64,000 nucleotides of DNA, taken from NCBI GenBank assembly GCA_021018995.1, contig CM037587.1, positions 72,559,604 to 72,623,603 of the forward strand. The letters run 5' to 3'. This stretch comes from Chloranthus sessilifolius (Eukaryota > Streptophyta > Magnoliopsida > Chloranthales > Chloranthaceae). This document shows, one piece after another, positions 21,871 to 33,640 of the stretch (its first letter is position 1; every line of letters begins with the position of its first letter). Below the pieces are notes generated by a model. It did not search any database. It was not told the DNA's origin and saw only the letters and a program-made list of their open reading frames with translations. The position numbers and the translations under genes are program-made.

Positions 21871-23180
21871 TTGTCAGGGTTACATTCTGATAGAGAGGTG
21901 GAATTCACTATCGACTTAGCACCTAAAATGGAGCCTATTTCCAAAGCACCATACCGAATGGCTCCGGCTGAGTTGAAGGAGTTGAAAGGGCAGTTACAAG
22001 AGCTCTTAGATAAGGGGTTTGTGAGACCTAGTGTGTCTCCTTGGGGAGCACCGGTCTTATTTGTAAAGAAGAAGGATGGGTCGATGAGGCTATGCATCGA
22101 CTACCATAAGCTAAATAAACTGACCATAAAGAATCGATATCCTTGCCTCGGATTGATGATTTATTTAATTAGCTGCAAGGCGTGAGATACTTTTCTAAGA
22201 TCAATTTGAGATCTGGATATCATCAACTGAGAGTAAAGGCAGAGGACATTCAGAAGACAGTGTTCAGGACGCGGTACAGACACTACAAGTTTTTAGTGAT
22301 GCCGTTTGGTTTGATGAATTCAACGGTGTCGTTTATGTACTTGATGAATCAGATGTTTAAACTACACCAAGACACTTGCATTGTAGTATTCATCGACGAT
22401 ATTCTGATATATTCAAAATCGAAGAAAGAGCATGGAGAACATTTAAGAATCGCTCTACAAACTCTACGTGAACACCAACTGTATGCCAAGCTCAGTAAGT
22501 ACATGTTTTGGTTGGAGAAAGTTAGCTTTTTGGGACACGTCGTCTCAAAGGAGGGTGTCACAGTGGATCCGGCTAAGATCGAAGCAGTGGTACAATGGAA
22601 ACAATCAAAGACGGTGACAGATATCCGTAGTTTCCTCGGTCTAGTTGGATACTATCGACATTTTATGGAGGGATTTTTAAAAATATCGGGACCACTTACG
22701 AGACTCACAAGGAAAGATGTGAGATTTGAGTGGACTGAAGTGTGTGAAAAGAGTTTTTATGAACTCAAGAAAAGACTCACTTCAGTTCCAGTGCTAGCGA
22801 TTCCTTCAAGCAGTGAAGGGTTTGTAGTGTACAACGATGCTTCACATAGTGGTTTAGGCTGCGTGCTCAACCAAAACAAGAAAGTGATTACTTATGAGTC
22901 GAGACAGCTAAAAGATCATGAGAAGAACTACCTGATACATGACTTGAAACTAGCAACAGTATATTTGTATTGAAAATTGGGAGACATTATTTATACGATG
23001 AGACCTTTGAGATCTTCACCAACCATAAGAGCCTCAGGTACTTATTCACACAAAAAGAATTAAATATGAGGTAGTGAAGGTGGATGGAGTTCCTCAAAGA
23101 CTATAATTTCTCCATACAATATCACCCAGGCGAGGCGAATGTCATAGCAGATGCCTTGAGTCGTAAGGGTTCGGCTCAAT
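21871..23180 (+). pseudogene. pol: Reverse transcriptase and RNase H of element B copy 1
   Basis: RT motifs in order are [53 protein letters not shown] and FIDDILIYS (about 22390-22415), then [11 protein letters not shown]. RNase H follows with [12 protein letters not shown] and ends [16 protein letters not shown] near 23165. A frame change near 22150, a TAG (CAG in copy 2) near 22170 and a frame change near 22970 break it. The catalytic DD pair is intact. Confidence 0.92.
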
Positions 23181-24735
23181 TAGCTAATCTTATCATGGGA
23201 ATGCAAAGATGGAAGTTGTCTGAAGATCTTTCTTTGTATGACACAAAGCTCGAGGTGTAAGCTTCAGGGGATTTCTTGGGCAACATCAAAGTGAGGCCAA
23301 CAATCTTTGAGCATATTTACGAGCTACAGATGAAAGACTCAAAGTTAACCAAAATTCGATAAGATGTGAGTGAGGGCACAAAACCGAAGTTCTTAGTGAA
23401 GGAAGATGGTTCTTTCCTATTCAGGGGACGCCTTTGCATTCCCGTTGATGTCGATCTGCAACAAACTATTTTAGATGAGGCTCACAAATCGAGATGTGAA
23501 ATCCACCCCAGTAGCACCAAAATGTATCACTACCTGAGGAAGAGTTACTGGTGGAGAGGACTAAAATAGGATATAGCCGAGTACTTGTCAAGGTATTTAA
23601 CATGTCAGCAGGTGAAAGTAGACCATAGATATCCTGCAGGTTTACTGCAACCTCTGCCCATACCAGAGTGGAAATGGGAATCAATCTCCATGGATTTCAT
23701 CATGGGATTGCCGCGCACAGTTAAAAGGTATAATGCAATTTAGGTGGTCATTGATCGACTAACCAAGTCAGCCCACTTTTTCCCTATAACACAATATATA
23801 CAGTATGAAGACTCACAAATTTGTATATGAAGGAGATCATACGTTTGCACGGGATTCCTAGAAGTATCGTCTCTGATCATGACCCGTTGTATACTTAAAA
23901 ATTTTGGAAGAAGTTTTAAGAAGGCATGGGTACTCGATTGGACTTTAGTTCGGCATTCCATCCACAGGCCGATGGGCAAATAGAGTGGATAAATCAGGTA
24001 ATAGAAGATATGCTCAGAGCATGTACGCTTGAATTGCAAGGATCATGGGATCAACATCTACCATTGATCGAATTTGCACACAACAATAGTTTTCAGGCGA
24101 GCATTGGAATGGCACCTTACGAAGCTCTCTATGGAAGGCGATGTAGATTGTCAATCAATTGGGAAGAGACCAGCGAAAAGTTTGTATTGGGGCCGGAGTT
24201 ACTCGAAGATAATGCCATCATTGTTCGTATGATAAGAGAGAGACTTAAATCGGCTCAGAGCAGGCAGAAGAGTTACACTGATATCAAAAGAATGTGCGTG
24301 GACTTTTCCATTGGCGATCATGTGTTCGTAAAGGTATTGCCCATGAAAGGCGTTATGAGATTTGGGAAGAGGGGAAAGCTAAGTCCCTATTACCTTGGGC
24401 CTTTTGAGGTTTTGGGTCGAGTCGGTGAGGTAGCGTATCGCATTGGATTACCTCCGTTGTTTGATCGGGTACATAACGTGTTTCATGTATCAATGCTTCG
24501 AAAGTATATAAATGACCCTACACATATCTTGAGAGATTAGCCGATCGAGATGCATGAAGACATGACCATGATAAAAGAGGCAGCTCAAATTTTGGATAGA
24601 AAAGAACAAGTTCTACGCATGAAAGTTATCCCTTTAGTGCTTGTCAGGTGGGGGAATCATCCGGCTGAAGAAGCTACTTGGGAACGCGAGGCGGACGTGA
24701 GGGAATAGTATCCGAACTTGTTTGAGGAGAGCTGA
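23181..24735 (+). pseudogene. pol: Integrase with chromodomain, element B copy 1
   Basis: The HHCC zinc domain lies at about 23480-23615, with CysCys in LTCQQVK. The core has [10 protein letters not shown] (first Asp), a decayed second motif near 23880 and NQVIEDML (Glu) near 24000. The GPY-type module (KLSPYYLGPFEVLGRVGEVAYRI) is at about 24370-24445. The tail ILDRKEQVLR to EEATWERE near 24590-24690 is a chromodomain of the Tekay/Del type, known to target insertion to heterochromatin. Stops include TAG at 24538 and 24706, and a frameshift lies near 23830-23925. Confidence 0.92.
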
Positions 24736-25072
24736 GAGCATGCTTGTAGTATTGCATTTATTTTGTAAAATTAACATGCGTATGTAAGCGAAAGGCCGCA
24801 AGTATATGTCAACATCATTAAGGAAATGAAAAGAAAAATTTTGCTTCTAAATTGGTCTTTTGTGAAATCTAGCACGTTTATCATGAACGTGTATGTATCA
24901 TGAAATTAATGGATGCCAAGTCTTGATTATAGATTTATAGGTGTAGCAATAGGCAGTGCCAAGCTAAAAGGAAAGTCAGTAAGTGACTAGCTTAAAAGCT
25001 ATAGGGAACTTGAAAAAAAAAGGAGGAAAGTAATGAAGAAAAATAAAAAATAAAACTTTTTACAGTTTTTGT
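24736..25072 (+). other. Spacer after pol, element B copy 1
   Basis: About 340 bp with no domain on either strand. The copy-2 equivalent is 32795-33139. Confidence 0.4.
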
Positions 25073-25325
25073 CAAAATCAATTAATCGATTTTGATTTTC
25101 GATTAATCAAAAATTTTTTGATTAAACGACTGGCTCACATCAGTGAGCTGAGGGACCTGGAAAAAATTTTAGAAGTCAAATTTGACTAATCAAATTAAAT
25201 TCGATTAATCGATTTTGAAAATCGACTAATCGATTTTTGAAACCGATTAATCAATTTTGGGCAGCTGGGTTTGAATATTAAAAACCGATTAATCGATTTT
25301 AAAATTTATTAATCAAATTTTCAGA
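25073..25325. repeat. TCGATTAATCGA array upstream of the additional ORF, copy 1
   Basis: About eight copies of TCGATTAATCGA-like sequence in 250 bp, the same motif as in the B LTRs. It ends about 265 bp before the start codon of the additional ORF. There is no other dense cluster within the internal region. Confidence 0.82.
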
Positions 25326-25508
25326 ACAAATAATAGTTTTGGGGAATTTTTTCCCCATTCGAATTTGCATCTGTCTTTTATTTATTTATTTATTTTTACT
25401 TTTTGGACGCCTTTCTTCTCCCTTTGGTTGGCGACAACAGTGAAGGTTTGAAGGATTTGGGGATCAAGATCGAACCAAAACCCTATACATTTGGATCGAT
25501 TGCGCACG

Positions 25509-25576
25509 GTAAGCCCTAAATCTAGAAATTTTTATTGCATTTTGAGTATTTTAAAGCCCTAGGTTTCAATTTTTAG
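25509..25576 (+). other. Possible 5' UTR intron of the additional ORF
   Basis: Donor GCACG|GTAAGCCC and acceptor CAATTTTTAG, 68 nt, T-rich before the AG. It ends 14 nt before the ATG. The same sequence is in copy 2 at about 33559-33626. It suggests that the additional ORF has its own transcript. Confidence 0.4.
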
Positions 25577-25590
25577 TTAAAAACCCTAGA

Positions 25591-26645
25591 ATGCCGCCTA
25601 AAACCCGGCAAGCTTCGAAGCTCGCGGCTTCTAAACTACCCGTACGGCATGCGAGACAATCGGAAGCACCGCCATCACCTTCACCTTCACATTCATCTTC
25701 ATCATCATATTTGACGAAGGCGTCATCACTCCAATCGTCACCACCACCACCTCAACCCGGCCATTTGGCCCAACCAAATGAGTGGTGGGCCGCGAAGGAT
25801 TTTGAGGATGAATACACCATAAACGAAGCTCTTTTTGAGGATCCAGAGGTTGAGGGCGAGACAAAATGGGCCCGAAAATACCTCATTGATGCGAGCCTCG
25901 GTAACCTCTTGAAGCCTTTACATGAATATTATTACCCTAGGCAAGTTAGATTGTTTTACCAAAATCAGAAAGCAGGTAGGGAGGCCGACACAGTTGTGAC
26001 TGAAATTGATGGTCGTAAATATTTTTTTAACCTACGCCACATTCATGAATCCTTAGAGTGTTATAATGTATACGTACCCGAGACCAACCTTTTACCCCTG
26101 TTTGCTCAGCCCGTAGATTTCTATGAAATCAAAACCGAAATGACTCAGGGAAGTAAAGGACATGGAAAATCCATTAGGAGGGTTGATTTACCTCCTCATT
26201 GGTTGATGCTTGATACCATCATTAAGTGTAACCTCTACCCCATGCGCCATGATACCAAGAGGGTGGGGGTGGTGCAACAAGCATTGTATGCGACATATAG
26301 AGGTTGTTGGTTCGACGCTACTAGGTTAGTGTTGGAGGGCATGATTTACATCAAGGGAAAAATAATGAAAGGACCATTAAGACCTAAGGAGCATATGCCA
26401 TATGCTCGTCTCATTTCTTGCATGATCGAGTGCTACTCCATTGCAGTAGAGTATGTTATTGCTGTGACTAAGCCGAGGGCTCCTGACCATGCCAAACTTT
26501 ACTCCTAGAAGCGAACCTATAATCTTTTGAAGAGAGTACTACCATCGAAGGGACCAGCACCTACCCCAGCTTTTGATGCACCACCACAGCAGGACCAACT
26601 AGTAACAGAGGAGCAGCCTCCTAACCCTGTACAGCCTGCAGAGTA
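25591..26645 (+). pseudogene. Additional ORF (aORF) of element B copy 1
   Basis: The frame opens MPPKTRQASKLAASK with a basic, Ser/Pro-rich N-terminus and a poly-Ser run. A globular part of about 200 residues follows, with WWAAKDFEDEY, KYFFNLRHIHESLE, DLPPHWLMLDTIIKCNLYP and ARLISCMIECY. A stop at 26506-26508 precedes a Pro/Gln-rich C-terminal part readable to 26645 and, through more TAG codons, to about 26900. From memory the globular part resembles the 'putative plant transposon protein' domain of retrotransposon additional ORFs. It is not gag, pol or a known envelope. Sense orientation, between pol and the 3' LTR. Confidence 0.75.
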
Positions 26646-27139
26646 GCCTCTTGTACCACCACCTGCTCCTATGTAGTCTGCCCCTGCTACTCCTATGCCA
26701 CATCACCGCCGGCGAGCGCCTCGGACCACAGCTACCATAGACGATGTTTTGCCCATGATGGAGGCAAATAATCAATAGATGAACCACCGACTTGATTTCT
26801 AGGAGTCCACAATGTACTAGCCGCGGACGTGGACTCCTAGCGCATCTGGTTCTAGTACACAAGAGCATGACGGGGACGATCATCGAAGGGATGGGACTGC
26901 CTAATTTTTTGCTTATTGCGTTTGTTTTGTTTTGATCATCTTGTGCATTTTGGGGACATTTTGGGCACATGTAAAACAGTTATGGAACTATGAAGGTGTT
27001 TCTTTTTGGGGACTGTAAATGTGGTGTTAAACAATAGTTGGAAATCTGATGCATTGAACTATATGACATGGTTGCCATTTATTTCTTTTGATCAAATGGA
27101 ATAGCAATTAACGTTACTTTATCATGTTCTCTACAATTA
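26646..27139 (+). other. Decayed aORF C-terminus and 3' region, copy 1
   Basis: Up to about 26900 the sequence still reads as the aORF tail interrupted by TAG codons where Gln is expected. Beyond that it is AT-rich without a frame. Confidence 0.5.
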
Positions 27140-27330
27140 GAATGTTTTGAATTCCTTTTTATGCAGGATGTGTTGTGATTGCTTAGGAAAATGCAAATGG
27201 TTCGAATTTCTTTTATGCAGGATGTGTTGTGAATGCTTAGAAATATGCAAATGGTTCGAGTTTCTTTTATGCAGGGTGGGTAGTGATTGCTTAGAACTAT
27301 ACAAATAGCCTGAGTATATATGCAGAATGC
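27140..27330. repeat. Imperfect tandem repeat before the PPT, copy 1
   Basis: About three to four copies of a roughly 55-bp unit containing TTTATGCAGGATGTGTTGTGA and ATGCAAATGGTTCGA. The same block is present in copy 2 at 35200-35400. Confidence 0.75.
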
Positions 27331-27397
27331 ACTGTGATTGAGTGCATGCTGGATAGAGGGGAAGCCCTTGGGTGCATTTTCGAGGATAAAAATTCCC

Positions 27398-27410
27398 AAG
27401 GTGGAGAGAA
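27398..27410 (+). promoter_or_regulatory. Polypurine tract, element B copy 1
   Basis: AAGGTGGAGAGAA directly before TGTAACATCC of the middle LTR. The identical tract lies before the third LTR. Confidence 0.85.
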
Positions 27411-28203
27411 TGTAACATCCCTAACATCTTGGGCTTAGAATATTATCCTTGAGATACGTGCCGATTTGGTCACTTGTGTGATCAAGTGAAAGTCAACTTG
27501 ATGACTTAAGTTAAATTTGGTTTGAGGTGAAAACGCACCTAGGTGTGTGATATGGATCTTGTTATAAGGCCATATACACCTGTTATGGGTGTATGTGCTT
27601 TGCACCAAAGGAGTGAATTGGTTAAATATGTTAAAGACTAAGAGAAGTTATTTCTCTTTGAGGTTGGTTAGTGCTTAGGAAATTTATGAGGAGCTTACGG
27701 GAAGGCCTGGCGAAGACATTAAATTGCGATGATAAGTGGTCTGGTTTGTTGGAGTTGAAGTTAAGAACCCTAGCTTCTAATCCAAACCATTGAATCAAGC
27801 ACACGACCCGATTCGAGGTAAGGCTTTTCAAATTTATGATGTGTGTGAAGTTTGAGCTTTAATTTAAGGTATAAATGTTGGATTAAAAGAGGGGAGAAAA
27901 GAATGATTGAGAAAAAGGTGAAAGCAAGATGTGCAGCCAAAGAAGGGTTGTTTTCTGTCAAAATCGATTAATCGATTTTTGTTAGTAAGGTAAATCTGGA
28001 GACTGCAACACGAAACTGATTAATCGAATTTAATTCGATTAATCGATTTTTGGTTTTCGATTAATCGATCTGGAATTGATTAATTGACTGGGTACTTCCA
28101 GTGGATGGAAAATGTGGAGTTTGGAAAATCGATTAATCGATTTTGAAATTTTGATTAATTGATATTGGGATCGATTAATCAATTTTGACAGTTTTTCTTG
28201 TGG
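27411..28203 (+). repeat. Middle LTR of element B, truncated
   Basis: 793 bp that match the first third of the other B LTRs, with its TCGATTAATCGA array at 27957-28195. After CTTGTGG it passes straight into gag AGATG. The corresponding bases in the parents are CTTGTGGG and GAGCGGAGATG, so the join shares two or three bases, as in end-joining deletion. Confidence 0.92.
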
Positions 28204-29523
28204 AGATGTTTTCATCTCGTCTTCAAATAAAGTGCCGTTGGGGAACAGCGATGTCCCAAGAGGCAGTAGTCAAGGGAATAGAGACCGAGAGGGAAATCAA
28301 GATGGAGATCGAAGAGAATAAGAAGGGGTGAGAGAAAGAAATGAAGAAAGAGAAGAACATCAGAGGATGATGCATACCATGAAAACCATGGAAAATGCCA
28401 TGACTCAGCAAGCGGCGTCCTTGGCAACTCATAATGTCAATGACCAGCATCAGCCACCACCTATGCCTCTAGTGGATACTACACAGCCATTGCCCTCAGT
28501 GTTCACAGAGTTTAGGAGGATGCGCCCTCTGAGTTTTTCAGGGCAAGCAGAGCCAATGGACGCAGAGAATTGGCTAAGTGAGATGGAGAAGGTATTCAAT
28601 GTGCTTACTTGCACTAAGGATGAAAGTGTCCATTGGGCAACATATATGTTGGATGGGAAAGCAGGCCCATGGTGGAAGTCCATGTCAAGGACTAGAGCTC
28701 AAGAAACCCCAGGATTATCATGGACTTAGGATGAATTTGTGACCGAATTCAACAAACATTATTTCCCTGAAGTCGTGCATAACCAGATGGAAGTAAAATT
28801 TCTTCAACTTGAACAGGGAGAGATGTCGGTAAGGGAATGTGAAGTGGAGTTCATGAGGCTCGTTCTCTTTACCCCTGAGTACGTGGTTACCGACTTGATG
28901 AAAGCCAAGAGGCTTCAAAGCGACTTGAGGTTGGATATTAGGGGAAAGGTGGCTGCCTTTGAGTTGCAGACGTATGGAGAGGTTATGAGCAAGGCTCTAG
29001 TAATAGAAGAAGATAATGAGGATCGATACCAAAGGAGAGACCAACAGGGAAGAGGAAGGATGGATCACAGTAAAGTGGGAAACTACGACCCAGTGAACAA
29101 AAAGTTGCGATTCGTAGCACCCTTTCAGAGGCAGCAGTTTCAAACCGGTTATACCTGACCGGCGTAGCAGACAAATTATCCGAGATTACCTTGCGTCTGG
29201 GAGACCAATCAAATATGAGAACCCTACTACCACCGGAGTATCAGTTACTCGGGGTTTCTCACGAGCAGCTTCTTCTACACCAAATGTGACTTGTGCTAAG
29301 TGTGGCAAGTCTCACAAAATGGCAGATTGTAGACGGGGTACTTAGGGTAGTTACAAGTGTGGGAAGATAGGCCACATGATCCGAGATTGTCCTGAGATGA
29401 ACAAGGAGAGAGCGGCTTCTGCTTCCATGCCGAGACCAATATAAGCAAAGAAGTCGGTCATGTAAGGAAGAGCCTATGCCGTTACTACCCAGGAAGCACA
29501 GAATGTCAATGACATTATTCAAG
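28204..29523 (+). pseudogene. gag: Gag of element B copy 2 (start deleted)
   Basis: It begins inside gag at the equivalent of 19856. Capsid-type motifs and both CCHC knuckles (about 29290-29390) are present. It shares the stop after SWT (28727) with copy 1, but keeps CAG where copy 1 has TAG near 29043. It has its own stops after GRG-region sequence near 29157 and at 29343. Confidence 0.88.
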
Positions 29524-29546
29524 GTGAATAATGTCATATGTTATAG
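29524..29546 (+). other. Remnant of the gag-protease intron, copy 2
   Basis: Only 23 nt remain between CAAG and GTACC, keeping the GT and the TATAG ends. It is too short for splicing and adds 23 nt, so gag and protease are out of frame in this copy. Confidence 0.75.
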
Positions 29547-30000
29547 GTACCTTACAATTGTATGAAAAGGGAAGTGACGTAGCATATGAAGCTAGAGTAT
29601 TGATAGACCCAGAGTCTACCCATTCATTTATTACTCCCCGATTTCCAAAGAAGATGAAGGTTATCCCAGAGACATTAGATTTTATCTTAGTTGTATCTAT
29701 TCTTACTGGGGAATCGATCGATACGGACTTGGTTTATAAGTCGGTGGTAGTGGCTATCAGAGATGGGGATATCTATGAACTGGCAACGAATTTAGTTTTA
29801 CTGAATATGCAAGGATTCGACATGATCCTTGGCATAGATTGGTTGTTAGCTCATTATGCAACGTCGATTGTAAGAACAAAATCTTTATCTTCAAATCGAA
29901 TACAAGGAGATCGTTCTAATTTTGGGGAATGAGATCGATGTTTGTGCCACTTGTGTTCGCAATAAGAGCTGAGCGCTTGATCAGGAGCCTGAAATGGAGC
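29547..30000 (+). pseudogene. pol: Protease of element B copy 2
   Basis: VLIDPESTHSFI stands where copy 1 has VLIDPGSTHSFI, so the active-site Gly is Glu here. A one-base change near 29865 shifts the frame. About 155-160 bp present in copy 1 (about 21765-21922) are missing at about 29985. Confidence 0.85.
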
Positions 30001-31220
30001 TTGTTTCCAAAGCACCATACCGAATGGCTCCGGCCGAATTGAAGGAGTTGAAAGGACAGTTACAAGAGCTCTTAGATAAGGGGTTTGTGAAACCTAGTGT
30101 GTCTCCTTAGGGAGCACTGATCTTATTTGTAAAGAAGAAGGATGGGTTGATGAGGCTATGCATCGACTACCATCAGCTAAACAAACTGATCATAAAGAAT
30201 CGATATCCTTGCCTCGGATTGACGATTTATTTAATCAGCTGCAAGGCGCAAGATACTTTTCCAAGATCGATCTGAGATCTGGATATCATCAGCTGAGAGT
30301 AAAGGTACAGGACATCCAGAAGACAGTGTTCAGGACGCGGTACAGAGACTACCAATTTTTAGTGATGCCGTTTGGTTTGATGAATGCACCGACGTTGTTT
30401 ATGTACTTGATGAATCAGATGTTTAAACTACACCTGGACACTTGTATCATAGTATTCGTCGACGATATTCTGATATATTCAAAATCAAAGAAAGAGCATG
30501 AAGAACATTTGAGAATCGCTCTACGAACTCTACGTGAACACCAACTGTATGCCAAGCTCAGTAAGTGCATATTTTGGTTGGAGAAAATTAGCTTTTTGGG
30601 ACACGTCGTCTCAAAGGAGGGTGTCACAGTGGATCCGACTAAGATCGAAGCAGTGGTAGAATGGGAACAACCAAAGACGGTGATAGATATCCGTAGTTTC
30701 CTTGGTCTAGCTGGATACTATCGACGTTTTATGGAGAGATTTTTAAAAATATCGGGACCACTTACGAGACTCACAAGGAAAGATGTGAGTGGACTGAAGC
30801 ATGTGAAAAGAGTTTTTAAGAACTCAAGAAAAGACTCACATCAGCTCTAGCGCTAGCGATTCCTTCAGGTAGTAGAGGGTTTTTAGTGTACAGCGATGCG
30901 TCACATAGTGGTTTAGGCTACGTGCTCAACCAAAACAAGAAAGTGATTGCTTATGAGTCGAGACAGCTGAAAGATCATGAGAAGAACTATCCGACACATG
31001 ACTTGAAACTAGCAACAGTATATTTGTATTGAAATTTTGGAGACATTATTTATACGGTGAGACCTTTGAGATCTTCACCAACCATAAGAGCCTCAAGTAC
31101 TTATTCACACAAAAAGAATTAAATATAAGGCAGTGAAGGTGGATGGAGTTCCTTAAGGACTATGATTGCTCCATACAATATCACCCAGGCAAGGCTAATG
31201 TCTTAATAGATGCCTTCAGT
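30001..31220 (+). pseudogene. pol: Reverse transcriptase and RNase H of element B copy 2
   Basis: RT is nearly complete with [26 protein letters not shown] and the catalytic FVDDILIYS near 30456-30482. A small deletion between two GAG trinucleotides near 30787 shifts the frame before RNase H. RNase H continues with [15 protein letters not shown] sequence near 30890 and ends near 31220 without the usual ADALSRK (DAFSRMG here). Confidence 0.9.
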
Positions 31221-32794
31221 CGTATGGGTTCGGCTCAGTTAGCTAATCTTATCATGGGAATGCATAGATGGAAGTTGTCTGAAGATCTTTCCTTGTATGA
31301 TGCAAAGATCGAGGTGCAAGCTTCAAGGGATTTCCTGGCCAACATCATAGTGAGGCCAATAATCTTTGATCATATTTACGAGCTATAGATGAAAGACTCA
31401 GAGTTAACCAAAATTCGATAAGATGTGAGTGAGGGCACAAAACCGAAATTCTCAGTGAAGGAAGATGGTTCTTTCCTATTCAGGGGACGCCTTTACATTC
31501 CCATTGATGTCGATCTGTAAAAAACTATTTAGATGAGGCTCACAAATCGAGATGTGCAATCCACCCCGGTATCACCAAAATGTATCAAGACCTGAGGAAG
31601 AGTTACTGGTGGAGAGGACTGAAACAGGATGTAGCCGAGTATGTGTCAAGGTGTTTAACATGTCAACAGGTGAAAGTAGACCATAGATATCCCGTGGGAT
31701 TACTGTAGCCTCTACCCATACTAGAGTGGAAATGGGAATCAATCTCCATGGATTTCATCATGGGATTGCCGTGCACAGCAAAAAGGTATAATGCAATTTA
31801 GGTGGTCGTTGATCGACTAACCAAGTCAGCTCACTTTTTTCCCTATAACACAATATATACAGCATGAAGACTCATAGATTTGTATATGAAGGAGATCGTA
31901 CATTTGCACGGGATTCCCAGAAGTATCGTCTTTGATAGGGACCCGTTGTATACTTTAAAATTTTGAAAGAAGTTTTAAGAAGGCATGGGTACTCGATTGG
32001 ACTTTAGTTCGACGTTCCATCTGCAGATTGATGGGTAAACAGAGTGGATAAATCAGGTAATAGAAGATATGCTCAGAGCATGTACGCTTGAATTGCAAGG
32101 ATCATGTGATCAACATCTACCATTGATCGAATTTGCATACAACAATAGTTTTTAGGTGAGCATTGGAATGGCGCCTTACAAAGCTCTCTATGGAAGGCGA
32201 TGTAGATTGCTTATCAATTGGGAAGAGACGGGCGAAAAGTTTGTATTGGGGCCGGAGTTACTCGAATATAATGCTATCATTGCTCGTATGATAAGAGAGA
32301 AACTTAAATCGGCTCAGAGCAGGCATAAGAGTTACGCCGATATCAAAAGAACGAGCGTGGACTTTGCCATTGGCGATCATGTGTTCGTAAAGGTATTGCC
32401 CATGAAAGGCGTTATGAGATTTGGGAAGAGGGAAAAGCTAAGTCCCTATTACCTTGGGCCTTTTGAGGTTTTGGGTCGAGTCGGTGAGGTAGCTTATCAC
32501 ATTGGATTACCTCCGTTGTTTGATCGGGTACATAACGTGTTTCATGTGTCCATGCTTCGAAAGTATATAAATGACCCTACACATATCTTAAGAGATCAGC
32601 CGATCGAGATGCATGAAGACATGACCATGATAGAAGAGGCAGCTCAAATTTTGGATAGAAAAGAACAAGTTTTACGCACGAAAGTTATCCCTTTAGTGCT
32701 TGTCAGGTGGGGGAATCATCCGACCGAAGAAGCTACTTGGGAACGCGAGGCGAACGTGAGGGAATAGTATCCAAACTTGTTTGAGGAGAGCTGA
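31221..32794 (+). pseudogene. pol: Integrase with chromodomain, element B copy 2
   Basis: The HHCC domain lies at about 31535-31670. The core retains SMDFIMGLP, but the second motif is decayed. The open stretch 32156-32767 holds the GPY-type module and the chromodomain tail (ILDRKEQVLR, EEATWERE). Stops shared with copy 1 include TAA near 31419 and TAG at 32765. Unique stops include TAG for CAG near 31706 and 32153. Confidence 0.9.
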
Positions 32795-33139
32795 GACCAT
32801 GCTTGTAGTATTGCATTTATTTTGTAAAGTTAACATGCGTATGTAAGCTAAAGGCTACAAGTATATGTCAACATCATTAAGGAAATGAAAAGAAAAATTT
32901 TGCTTCTAAATTGGTCTTTTGTGAAATCTAGCATGTTTATCATGAATGTGTATGTATCATGAAATCAATGGATGCCAAGTCTTGATTATAGATTTATAGG
33001 TGTAGCAATAGGTAGTGTCAAAATAAAAAACCAAAAGGAAAGTCAGTAAGTGACTAGCTTAAAAGCTATAGGGAACTTGACAAAAAAAGGAGGAAAAGTA
33101 ATGAAGAAAAATAAAAAATAAAACTTTTTGCAGTTTCTG

Positions 33140-33385
33140 TCAAAATCAATTAATCGATTTTGATTTTCGATTAATCAAAAAATTTTGATTGAACGACTGG
33201 CTCACATCAGTGAGCTGAGGGACCTAGAAAAAATTTTAGAAGTCAAATTCGACTAATCGAATTAAATTTGATTAATCGATTTTAAAAATCGATTCAAAAC
33301 CGATTAATCAATTTCGGGTAGATGGGTTTGAATATTAAAAACCGATTAATCGATTTTAAAATTGATTAATCAATTTTTCAGTACA
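33140..33385. repeat. TCGATTAATCGA array upstream of the additional ORF, copy 2
   Basis: The same position and motif as 25073-25325, with a short deletion that removes part of one unit near 33290. Confidence 0.82.
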
Positions 33386-33640
33386 AATAACAGTTTTGGG
33401 AATTTTTTCCCCATTCGAATTTGCATCTATTTTTTTTTTTTTTTTTTAAATTTTGGACGCCTTTCTTCTCCCCTTGGTTGGCGACAACAGTGAAGGTTTG
33501 AAGGATTTGGGGATCAAGATCGAACCAAAACCCTATACATTCGGATCGATTGCGCACGGTAAGCCCTAAATCTAGAAATTTTTATTGCATTTTGAGTATT
33601 TTAAAGCCCTAGGTTTCAATTTTTAGTTAAAAACCCTAGA

